Shown here piece after piece: positions 1 to 10,809 of a stretch of 64,000 bases of DNA (the first letter of the stretch is position 1; each line of letters starts with the position of its first letter). The position numbers and the translations under genes were made by a program. This DNA comes from Hydractinia symbiolongicarpus. Its lineage: Eukaryota; Cnidaria; Hydrozoa; Anthoathecata; Hydractiniidae. Under the pieces are notes generated by a model that saw only the letters and a list, made by a program, of their open reading frames with translations, searched no databases and had not been told where the DNA came from. The stretch lies in assembly GCF_029227915.1 (NCBI RefSeq), contig NC_079887.1, positions 14,694,001 to 14,758,000 of the forward strand, in the 5' to 3' direction.

Positions 1-3000
1 AACTTTGATAAAATAGAATGGTATCATAATTTGAAAAAGATTAATGCAACGGGTGTAGAATACATTATTGACAGTTTGTCTTACATTGATGAGGGAGAAT
101 ACACGTGCAGGATAAATTCAAGCATCAGTTTCAAATTTCTTACGGCCGAACCTGTTTACATCAAATTCCTTCAAGGTATTTCCAAATGCTTAACAAATAC
201 TTAACAAATACCTAACTAAACTCTACTGTACAATAGACTTGGTTTCAATCTGGCGTTAAATTGCATTAATTTTTCCGCGCTAATTTCTGACCTCAGAGTT
301 AATAATATTGAGTATTTAGCGCGAGTACGTCTCCATTACAAATAAAATTACCGTTGATTTTATTCATTTTGTTGATGATGAGGCGAATTAAAAGGAGAAG
401 GAAAAGTAAAAAAAATATTATAGGACCGTGTATTTCTTGTAAAACAAGAGCAATATAGAGAAGTTAATCATCTTCTAGAAGAATTGATGTATAATCACTT
501 AAATACAGTCTGCTCTCGATAAGTGGAACTCCGGATAAGTGGAACTTTCGTTTAGTGGAACCAATTTCCCTGGTCCCTCGGATTTGCATTAACAAACCTC
601 TCTTATTTTATTCAGATTTTCCAAAAGAAAAATTATTTACAATACGTTCGAATCATTTGAATCAAAAAATTCGTTTTTCGAATGCGAACATTCGATTTCT
701 ATCAAGTAATAATACTTAATAGAAATCTCCTAGGATTTCAGATGAAAAAGAAGTTTGTTAAGTGGAACTTTTTTTCCGTTTCATAGAGGTTCCACTATCG
801 AGCAATTCGGATAGGTGGAACATCCGATAAGTGGAACCATTCTATCAACCCCGTGGAGGTTCCACTTATCGAGAGTAGACTGTCTCCTGTTGTAAAAAAA
901 TGTTTGTAGAGATGGGTTTTGCACACATAATATGCTCGATTTTTGTATGTGTTCGCGCTAATTCGCGTAAAATGTCAAAAAAATTGATATTTTGCCGACG
1001 CACTAATCGGAGTTAAAACGGGTGCACTAATTAGTCATCGGTATTACAATTAGGGATTAGAAAATTAACTTCAATTAGCGCAAATTAACGCCAGATGAAA
1101 CTAACCTAAGTGGTTTGGCAGCAAACATAGCGTTTAACATTTCCAGACTTGTGCTGACTGAAAAATATATGTCTTGGAAATCTATGTCTATATATGTAGC
1201 AACCATAGAATACACTAGTTGCCTATATTATAGATAAATTAAAATTTATAATACCTTGATGGTGGTAAATCTAACAAACTAACGAATTCATTTTAGAAGT
1301 AACAACAGCACGAGTAACGTTCACAATGAAGAATTTGCAATTTGACATGGCGTATTTAGACAGAGATTCTGCTTCATATAACCGGACAAAAGAAGATGTT
1401 ACAAACGTGGTAGATAACATTTTTCCTCCTAAAGATAAAACAATTTTTCATGTGCTAGTTGGTCACAAATTTAACCAAGAATCTTACCCTTTGCTTTCTA
1501 TTTAATGGCATTTTACCAAAAATTCCTCTTCGTAAAAGTTTAATATATCAATACATATGGTATTTACACAAATTCCTCCCCGTGAAAGCTAAGTATATCA
1601 ACGCATCTACAACATACATACATACAACAATAAACTTAAAGAAAATCGTTGCTGTAAGATATTGTTTACCATAACCTGCATCATTTTCGTTCTGTTTTGT
1701 TACCGGCAAAATATTCTTCTCTTTTTCTTTGCAAAAGAAACATAGCTGATCGCTGCATGCTACTCCAACTTTAAAAATCTACTATTTATTTAATCATTTC
1801 ATTTAGATAATTTTTGAAATCCTTTATATCATTCCTTCATCCGACCTAAATTTCAATGTGGCATCGTTCAGGTAAGTGTGTCAAATATGAGCTTGCTAGC
1901 TTCTCAGTTAATTAGTTAATTAGTTGGTCAGTTTCGTTATGCACTCAAAAACTGAATAGCTACGTGTTGCGTGAAATATATTCGGCATATCCACCACAAC
2001 TGATAGTTGTGAAACTTTCAAACTTTATTAGGATGGAGTAAAAGAGAATTTTGTGTTATCATTTTTTAATTAACTGCGTTATTTGTTTTCTGTATTGCCA
2101 AGGTTAAGTCAAAATATGTTTTATATCCCTAGCAATCACTCCGGTTGGTTGGAAGTTCTTACAACGATTGGTGTGTTGAAAAACAGCTCATTCTTAACTG
2201 GCTTATCATCTACACAGGTCGTCAAAAAATTGTGTAGTCTTTTCCAGCAATATGTACCGCTAACAAGCGATATGACTTTCTCGAAAATAGATATCCAAAC
2301 AAAAGGTAGGGTCTGGACTTAAAAGCATTTTGTACATTGCCCTTGGTACACAAATCCAGTTAGCTTCTTTACAAAACTAAATTGTAAAATGCCTGTTCTT
2401 CTTTCAACCAATTCACAGTCATGTTATAGCTAACTTTAATTTTATTTATCACTTTCTCTAGACACTTGCAAGAAAGGGAGAATAAACTTGAATGGATACG
2501 ATGTGGAATTTCCAGTTGTCATTACAAATATGACTGTTACATTGCCTTGTAATGGTACAGAAGGCAATGTGTCGAGAACTTGTAAAGCAGGCTTGACTAG
2601 GAATGATTATCCTTTCTGGTCTGATGTAGATGAATATGCTTGTGTATTGGCTGACAACAAGGTAATGAATGATAGTGAAACTGGTTAAGCTTTCATTTTA
2701 ACACACTTATATGCTACATTCTCAGATACTATTAGGGATCAAGTTCAAATCTACTGCAATCACAGGAAGGTTAAAATTGTTGTTCCTAATTCAAGTTTTG
2801 TGTGTGGTGTATTCCTTGTTCTTCTCTTCGAAAGATGAGGGATAACAGCAGCTGTTAAACAATACAAAAAAATGACCACGGCGTATAAAAATTGTGTATT
2901 AGTCCATTAAATACCATATTTATTTTTATCAATTTGGCAGGACAAACCAGCAAATATTTTGCTCGGTGTCTTAGACGTACTTGATATGTTTAGGAGGAAA

Positions 3001-6000
3001 ACAGAATATTGCCTTCAAGTTTCAAAACAGTGAGTCTTATATAGCTTCGCTAATTACTTCATATTCATCATTACCGTGTAGATGATTCTTTTAAACTTTT
3101 GTTTTCACCCTGTAGAGTAAAAACTCTACAATGACAACGTCCTCATTCTGTATGACACATCTCTTTATTGTTTTAATAAAAATTAACTCTATTTTGAACT
3201 CTCTCTAAAAAAAATCGTCGCCACGCGTCATAAAATCCGACAATATATTAAGGTAAAGGATCAACAAGTATTAAAAAGTTTTACATTTACTATTTTATTT
3301 CGGAATAGGTTATCACGCCAACAGCAAGTTTGAGCACATTATCTCATACAATATCCAGTAAAGTAAGAGGTTTAACTTTTTAAGGTTTCATAGACTAAAC
3401 ATCCACGGTTTAAAGAAGTTTTAGTGCTGTCAATTTTTTAATTGAATCAGTTTCCTCATTGCATAAACGTTCACACATTGTTTTTGTTTAAAAGGACAGT
3501 GTAATAAAGGTGGAATCGTCAGCTATATCAAGCTCAAGGAGTCTTACCAGGACGTATTCGGTAATAATATTTGTAGATAAATTTCCACTTTTTATCATCT
3601 TCTGTTTTGTTATAAAATTGCCGATATTTTTTTTAGACACCCCCGTCGCCAACATCACAAAACACTACGAATATTTTGGTAGAAATATATTTGGTACGTT
3701 TTTTTATTTTTTAAGCATATGTAAGAACTTCGTCTCGATGCTCGCGTGAAAGATTGTTGAGTGCATGAATTTGTCTTGCCATTACCATGCTACACTCTAT
3801 CATGAAACGCATTTTAAAAACATTATTTATAAGAACATCAGGTTGGGATTTCAAGTTAAAAACAATAGGTCGGTTGTTTAAAACAATAGAGAAATAAGAA
3901 CAATGACCTCCCTGGTTAGAAATTTAATAATCTTCTTATGGTTTGAAAAGCATCATTTACTACACTAAAGAAACCTTTTAAGTTTAGCTGCTTTCCATAA
4001 TATCTGTGGCACGTAATGTCCTTATATGCTTTTCGAAAGTTTCTTTCTGCAAATCTTTAAAATTCTTATTGTTTTGCAAAAAAGTTTATTACATTTTTTA
4101 TTCAATATTCATGTTATGATATAAACATGTTCCGAAAAAATTCCCTGTAACTAAATTGTTAATAACATCATTTTTTAGAGATTTTTTATCGGTTTTTTTC
4201 ATTTCGTCCTCAATAGCCTAGGACAAGCATAATTGTTTCAGAAAAATAAAGGTCCACTTCCCTCACTTTTCTTAAAGATGCAGTTAAAAATGTCATTTAA
4301 CAACATTTAATCAATTTCTAAAAATTGGAGAGGCGTCAAATTTATTTTAAAGAAATCCAAAAGATTATATATGAGAACGGACAATTAACATCGAAGCACC
4401 CATATCACAAAATTTTATCATTTTCAACTAAACAAAGAAAAGCGCTTGTTGTTTCACCTTGTGCGATGCTCAAGTGCAGAAAAGCTCCAGTAAAATTGGA
4501 CATCGTGTTAAATTGAATTTATTGAAAACATGTGATATTCCAGTTAACAAGTAGGCTTTATTAGAAATTACTGGGAAAAATTCAAGAGAGCAAATGAAAC
4601 AGTACAAGACAGCATTTGTTTAACTTACTTGGTGTTTACTTGGTGTTTAAGTTACGAGGAGCTGATTGTATTTTGTGTTACTTAAACCCATATTGTTCTC
4701 ATAGAGTGGTTTTAACAAATGCACGCAATGTAGCGAAACGACTAAAAAATATAACATCGCTAAGTGATTATTTAAAATGATTTTTTTTTTCTACTTTGCT
4801 ACAAAATTTCAAGTTCAAGTGATACATTGAAATCTGATTCGTTTGTTTCCAACACAACCATTTAAAAGCAATTTTCAAACTGTTCAGTAAATGTCCTTTA
4901 AACCAACCTCCTTGATTGAACCTTCTACATTTCAATTTTCCTATCATCTGTGTGGCAACTCTTTGTCCTAACTTTCAGTGTCTAAATAAGGTATAGTCGC
5001 CATATTTTTGACAGACACCTCACTTCATTATAATTCTTGTGTTGTTCTCATGTAGACTCCAGTGATTCTAAACAATGCACACGACGTAGCGAAACGACTA
5101 AGAAACGTAACATCGAATGTTTTGCTAAATTCATATGAAGTAGCACTTGCGGTGGCATGTTTAGAGAATTTGAAACCGTTCATAAATGTGAGTTCAGTTG
5201 TGGAAGATGTTTTAGATACAGTTGATAATGTTTTAGATCAGGACAGAGATGTGCTATCTGTCATAGACAAGATAACAAGGTAACTAATTGATACGTTTTT
5301 TGCTTGTTTTATTTGAGAAGAACTCCAATGCACACACAACAAGATTAAAGTACTGAGCTTATATGTGTCCAAAGGCTTACTTTTCATCTGAAAAAGCGTT
5401 ACAGAGTTTCATATATTTTTTAAAAAATAGGAAAACAGTTTGAAACCGTCAATGTAATTTTTGAATTATATGCATATGACTTTGAACGGTGTTCCTCTTT
5501 ATGAAAACCACCTCTCTTTATAAATCCAATTTTACTGAAATTAAAATGAAATACAAAGGAAATAGCCTGATATTTGTATGTTTCTTCTTTTAGAATTCCT
5601 GAACTTCTTAAACATATCAGCGTAAAATACTCTTCACATCAACCGTTTGTGTCAGAAAGAAAGAACTTTGGTTTAATTGGTGTTAAAGTCACAAGCAAAT
5701 TACAAAATGGATTTACGTTTCTCTCATTTCAAAATAATGCAATAACACTCGATGGAAATGACCAAGAAAAATTTGTTAATAGCAGTTTCAAGCAATTTAT
5801 AAGTATTCCATTTGAAGCTATAAATATGTCTAGGTCAAAGATGGTAGACATAGTTATTGTTGCTGCAGTTTATTCTACTGACAAATTATTTGTCAAGCGA
5901 AAGAATAAATGGCGTAAGTTAAGATTTTCTTGTTATCTACCACAATTTCAGATACTAGTGTTTTTAAAATTATTATTCTGCTGCAAAAGCTGCAATTTTT

Positions 6001-9000
6001 GTTCAGATGTAGTCAATTCTAGTGTGTGGTTACCATTTGTTTTTTAGAGAACTCAATAAAAAGTATCATATCAGCTGAGATCCGCGGACACACCATAAAA
6101 GATTTATTAAGTCCAGTTGTAATCAAATTTAATTTTACTGGTGAAACTCTTCCGTTTAATTATGAAAGTATTTGCACTTATTGGAAGGCAAGAGAGAGAG
6201 GTAAGCAACATTATGTAAGGGACTAGCATGAAAATTTGAGCTAGATGCGTTGGTCATTAAATAAATACTAAGGACAAAACAGCACCTTAGATTATTTTAA
6301 ATGTTTATGGGCACTTAAGAAACAAACAATTGAGAATTTTTTTTATCTAAAAGAGGGGCACCCCAAATTTGTCAAGGTTTGCTTGTCAAGGTTTGCTTGT
6401 CAATGTTTACTTATCAATGATGTTCACTTGTCAATGTTCGCTTGTCAATATTCACTGCGGACACTGCGGACGAACGTTCGAATAAATATCTGAATACTCA
6501 AAGAGATTTCTTCTGTTCTTGGAAGATGCCAATAAAATGTAGCAACTTCGCCATGTTATATACTATGCAGTTTCTATAATTCCTTGTACATTGTTGTCAG
6601 TGTCTATAATTCCTTGTACATTGTTGTATGGCTCGCGTATTTTTCGGAATGTTCGAAAAAGAAGGTAATGTGGCGGTCAACTTTGAATGTACAGTACAAA
6701 AAACTCAGCATATAATAATTATCTAAGATATTTCATACTCTTCTTGATAGTTTTGTCACATTACACCCATTTTGTCATTAAATCCGTCAGCTTCAAAAAA
6801 ATTAATAATTTATGTTGCAGCCTTAAATTTCGATGAGGCTATTTCTTTATTTCCTTCACGTATGGCGCATCTATTAAAAGATTTCCTATACCTTTTTCTG
6901 TTCCTATATCAAATATCTTCTACTTTTAGAATGGTCAACGGACGGCTGTTACTTACATTCTTTGGACAGAATCCAAAAACTAGCAATCTGTCATTGCAAT
7001 CATCTAACAAACTTTGCTGTGTTATTCAACAGTAAACCTGCAGATGCTTTTAATGAAAAAATATTGTCCTTACTAACTATTGTTGGTTTATCTGTGTCGA
7101 CAGTTGGTTCATTTATAGTGCTCTTGTCACATATTTTATTTCCGTACGTTATTTATTTACTTGTTCACAATTTGCTTTTCAAGTACATATGTCTATAAAC
7201 CTTTTCCAAGATAATTTTATCATTCACATACATCATGTGAGGTTGTTAGTCGCAGTGCCATCTTCCTTTTTCAATTTCCCTGTTTGAAACATTATTGTTA
7301 GTGAGGGATACAGTTGGAAAGTTGGTTTGGCAAAGACTTTTTCCGTAAATCAGTCATTTTTTTATTTTGAATAACTTGTTAGATTGTAATCGTTGTCTGA
7401 AAAACTTTCGTGTTTGCATTATATTACTGCAATAACATTCCTGTACTTTCTTGGATTTTAAAAAAAATTGTACCCAAATTATCTATGAGTTAGAAAACTT
7501 TTAATTTCCTTAATAAAAAGCATACTAACTGATACAGTATAATGCATTTTCTTCATAGAGTAATGCGAGAATCTCTACCCAAGAAAATTCTAATCAATCT
7601 ATGTGTTGCACTAATTCTCATGAATGTCATTTTCTTGGTTGGTATGGAGATGAAATCCAGAACTGCTTGTAAAATTATGGCAATTCTCACGCAATATTCT
7701 TTTCTTTCTGTGTTTACATGGTGTGGAATTGAAGCTTTCCACTCTGCAAATATTCTGGTGTTTCCTGGAAAAAAGACTTTTCAATTTTTCACCACGAAAG
7801 CGCTTATATGCGGTTGGGGTGAGTTACCTTATCGGTAACAAAAAGTCGGCAAAAGGTGACCAACCTAATTGGTTGCTAAGTGAATAATATTGTTTGCCAA
7901 CCAACAATTTTGCCAATATCTTTATGGCTATTTGGACAATGTGCCTAATATTGAAGATTCAAACTTTTTTGTTCATTTCCTATCTGAAAATTAGGCGCAA
8001 AAAAAGAATTACATGCTGTAGTAGTAGCTAAAGTATGTCAAATTGACTACATTTTGCCGAATTTGATTTTGGCTGACCTTTTTTGTCGACTTTTTTGCCA
8101 ACTTTTTTTGTTGCCAATAATTTATTGTGTATTAAACAGGATTATAAATAAAAAAGTCACGCTTTAAACCATGTACTAATGGCTTGTTTATTGTAAATTG
8201 TTAACCGTTGGGATTTTTCAAGCGGGCAATACGGGTTTTTACGCATTCTGGTTGGCTTAGCGCTCTTGACAACGGGCCGACATTTTGCGGTATTGCCCGT
8301 TGACAAGAAAAATGGTAGCTTAAATGTAAACAAGCACGACAAGCAAAGTATTTAAGAAGGATTGGAAATGATTATATATCTAACTCCTACAATACATTTA
8401 TCGATGAAAACATTTTTATAGGATAGAAATAAAACAATGTAAAGTTTAACAGTTAAAATAACCAGATTCAGCAACATTCCGTCTGGATGCTTCTTCAACA
8501 TGGCTAGTTGACTAAATAGTATCGCCCTCAGTCATTGTATTGACCTCGCAAGCTCGGTGGGCACTTAGACCTCGGCGATATTTTGCGGTACTGCCCGGGG
8601 TAATCGGTTATTATTGTATTAGTAAAACATTCTGATGATGACTTGAACAAAAGTCAAAATATTTAAAAAGACGTAAAGTTTGATTTTATTTATAATCCTG
8701 CTTTCGAGATTTAAATACAATGAATTTATTCAAACTTACATTTGTACTTTCACTAAATTAACCTTTTTTCTATGCAAGTCTACTAATTGTCATGTTATAG
8801 TTATTCTTCTCACTTAGGTACACCAATTATATTTACGGGTATTGGAGTTGGCGTTTGGTTTCCACACTACGGCAAAAATGGAAGGTATATTACTAATTTA
8901 GTAACAAATCAACGTAGTGTAATGATGTGGTTTACAACGTTCGGGAGAAAACTTTGTTCCTATCCTATCATGTTTTTGTTCCATAACTTTAAACGTTAAA

Positions 9001-9602
9001 CCTTCGGGAGAAACAGTTCTAAACCAATGCCTATGTAGTATAGACATTCTAATATTCCTACCCTGCTTGGTACCATATAATTTTATTGTTCCTACCTTGC
9101 TTAGTAAGCTATAAAATTTAGATAACGGGACTCTATTTACGAATCAAACAATCTGATTTTAATTTTTAGATGTGTGATTAATGGTTTTGCGTTCTACTAC
9201 ACTGTACTCATACCTGTCTCCATTATCATGCTTATCAATATCGTTACACTTCTAGTCATTATAATAACATTGAACAAAAGCTCGAAGAAGGTGGGTAACA
9301 AAGCTATGAAAATCAAAAAACGAATTCGAATAGTTTTCATCTTGTCAGTACTGTTTGGATTGAGTTGGGTGTTTGGACTTTTTGTTATAAACAATAACAT
9401 CATGGTATTCAAATATATATTTTGCATTCTGTGCAGCTTTCAAGGATTGTACATCTTCGTATTTTATGGAATTTATGACCAATTGACGTTGTATTGTTGG
9501 ATGGAGCTATGCAAGGGCAACAGTATTAGTGAAATTAAGAGGAATATACTGAGGAAAAGACACATGATTTCTCATCCAAAGAAACGAACTGCGCAATTGT
9601 AA
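1..9602 (+). CDS. Adhesion G-protein-coupled receptor, 5' end missing
   Basis: Fourteen exons can be joined with consistent phase: 1-175, 1297-1451 (donor uncertain; 1457 also fits), 1807-1871, 2103-2305, 2462-2661, 2941-3029, 3500-3560, 5056-5279, 5594-5913, 6048-6200, 6930-7143, 7559-7818, 8818-8884, 9170-9602; about 872 residues are visible. Order of domains: C-terminal half of an I-set Ig domain (DEGEYTC), SEA-like region, cysteine-rich hormone-receptor-like (HRM) module, GAIN with GPS, seven helices, tail of about 45 residues. The family sits in the plasma membrane, self-cleaves at the GPS and signals through a tethered agonist; that is family knowledge, not seen here. The ligand is unknown. 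The start codon and signal peptide lie upstream of the window. Short exon 3500-3560 is supported only by phase closure and is the weakest part. Confidence 0.93.
239..1107. mobile_element. Non-autonomous DNA transposon with inverted ends (outer)
   Basis: The intron between exons 1-175 and 1297-1451 carries inverted ends: 241-264 (core ATCTGGCGTTAA) and its reverse complement at 1081-1106. The ends match over about 25 bases with a few differences. No coding region is visible inside, so this is a MITE-like element. A second element (506-882) is inserted within it. Confidence 0.75.
506..882. mobile_element. Tigger/pogo-like MITE nested in the outer element
   Basis: Ends are near-perfect 24-base inverted repeats starting CAGTCTRCTCTCGATAAG (506-529 and 859-882, one mismatch). 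Several internal copies of GATAAGTGGAAC are present in both orientations, which is typical of subterminal transposase-binding repeats. CAGT-type ends with CTCGATAAGT resemble the Tigger/pogo branch of Tc1-mariner (family knowledge). A TA duplication is seen on the left (504-505) but not clearly on the right. Confidence 0.75.
4692..4770 (+). pseudogene. Degenerate duplicate of the GAIN exon 5056-5279
   Basis: This segment repeats the start of the real GAIN exon together with the preceding intron bases (TTGTTCTCAT..TAG): it reads VVLTNARNVAKRLKNITS against VILNNAHDVAKRLRNVTS. It then loses similarity, meets a stop at about 4780 and has no donor site, so it appears to be a partial, non-functional exon duplication. 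Confidence 0.7.
6371..6452. repeat. Short tandem repeat, about 14-base unit
   Basis: Five to six imperfect copies of CTTGTCAATGTTTG lie in the intron before the GPS/TM1 exon. Just downstream, 6572-6627 holds two copies of a 30-base unit (TCTATAATTCCTTGTACATT core). Confidence 0.75.
7837..8113. mobile_element. MITE in the TM4 intron
   Basis: The ends are inverted relatives of GGYAACAAAAAGTCGGCAAA: 7838-7865 on the + strand and the reverse complement of 8068-8112. The 0.28 kb interior is non-coding. It lies between exons 7559-7818 and 8818-8884. Confidence 0.6.
8218..8310. repeat. Imperfect hairpin repeat
   Basis: Arms CGGGCAATACGG and GCGGTATTGCCCG are separated by about 50 bases; a related arm recurs near 8588-8604. 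The segment is GC-richer than its surroundings and probably belongs to a transposon fragment; no family can be named. Confidence 0.45.
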
Positions 9603-10365
9603 TTTTTGTATTGTAACTCCTACATTTATTTGAGAATTTTTACGTATTTATGTGACAAAAAGGGACTTTTTTGTGTCAAATGTATAGATGCATTGTTGTT
9701 GTGGTGGTGTGGCTGCTGTGAGCTGAAGCAGTAAAAAAATTAATGTTATAACAAAAATATAAAAATAAACCTCAGTATAAATATGTTAAAGGAGAGGCGA
9801 ACAAAATATTATTTTGTGGCAGCCACAAATTAAATTTAAAGCAAGAGAAAAAAAATTACATAGATTTCTAAATCCTTAACTCCACTAAGATAACTACTAT
9901 AATAACAAATAAATGATTTTATATCTCAACCAAGTATCCATGTATCTTACAAACATTTTTACAGAACTCTCGCAGCTGTATTGGATGGAAATAAGTTGGT
10001 TTTTGATGTATTTACAAGTCAACATAATAAGATCTCTGTCTCAAGATAACCAAAAATATTTTACGTAATATAGTATTAACAGCATTTATAACCTTCGTTT
10101 AAACTTTTTGGACTTTAGAATTATCCGTCATGATCAACAACCAATTTTTTTCTTTCTCTGCAACATACTACCGTTCCGAACGACGAAATTGGTTATGGTG
10201 AGATGATGCCAATCTATAAATATACCGAACGGAAACATCCAACTACAAATCGAACGTCTTTAATTCATCTTTAATTACGAATCTTCACTTTCTTATCTTT
10301 TCAGTAGTATGAAAGTAATGTTAATTTTAGTATGAAATGTTCAGTGGTATAAAACAATAAAAACA

Positions 10366-10499
10366 TCTATATTATAATACCTGTATACGTCTGTCTGTAA
10401 TGCAAAATGGTAGCTTAGCTGCGCAAGTAGCGAGACGCACGCAATGCGGTATAAAAAGAACGAGTGAACCCGTGAATTTTTCTACGGGCTAACGACTAT
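10366..10499 (+). mobile_element. Short Helitron-like element (copy A)
   Basis: A 134-base unit starts TCTATATTATAATACC after an A and ends with a hairpin (CCCGTgaatttttctACGGG) followed by CTAACGACTA then a mutated CTAT end. A 5' TC, a 3' hairpin about 10 bases before a CTRR end and insertion between A and T are Helitron hallmarks. Copy B on the opposite strand at 19995-20131 ends in the expected CTAG. Confidence 0.7.
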
Positions 10500-10809
10500 G
10501 TTCATTACATGCTATTCAACATTTTTGCTATTTTGATCTGTAACTTTTCTTCTTAAATTATTTAGTGTGTATTGACCGTGGCTGTCATAATGCAGAGAAA
10601 GATATTCCATTCTTTTTTAATTTGGCCATCTGTTTTGCGCATGTGTAAACATACTTAATTATAAATAATTCAACACTCACAAAGATGATTTAACTTTTGA
10701 ATCTACTGTGTTGTCGTTATGCAAATTTTTATTTAAAAAATTCACTATTTGTTATGTGATAAACGTCAAGTTTTTATTACTCTACAAGTATTCTAAATAT
10801 CAATACATT

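Larger units (their letters stand above)
1..2661 (+). other. Ig, SEA-like and HRM-like exons of the adhesion GPCR
   Basis: Exon 1-175 shows the Trp of strand C and the D-x-G-x-Y-x-C motif of strand F of an Ig domain. Exons 1297-1451 and 1807-1871 encode a stretch (ARVTFTMKNLQFDMAYLDRD onward) with the alternation of a SEA domain, but the GSVVV-type cleavage motif is not visible. Exon 2462-2661 has four cysteines spaced as in the HRM domain that usually precedes GAIN. SEA and HRM calls are by eye and weaker than the Ig call. Confidence 0.6.
6048..9602 (+). other. GPS and seven-helix block of the adhesion GPCR
   Basis: Exon 6048-6200 ends in CTYWKARER and exon 6930-7143 continues EWSTDGC, then CHCNHLTNFAVL: the GPS cysteines, tryptophans and the HL/TN cleavage point (between 7006 and 7007) are intact, so autoproteolysis should be possible. 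TM1 follows in the same exon. Exon 7559-7818 encodes TM2, TM3 (with FTWCGIEAFH) and the WG that begins TM4; 8818-8884 completes TM4; 9170-9602 encodes TM5, TM6 (LFGLSWVFGLF) and TM7 (FQGLYIFVFY), which are hallmarks of family B2 receptors, followed by a basic tail and stop TAA at 9600-9602. A possible AATAAA lies at 9764-9769. Confidence 0.94.

Noticed and set aside
1459-1674. Open frame after the SEA-like exon
   Set aside because: It lies in an intron and shows no domain; it is AT-rich chance coding.
3309-3360. Additional GPCR exon (VITPTASLSTLSHTISSK)
   Set aside because: Splice sites exist, but the open frame needs phase 0 while the preceding exon ends in phase 2; exon 3500-3560 closes the phase without it.
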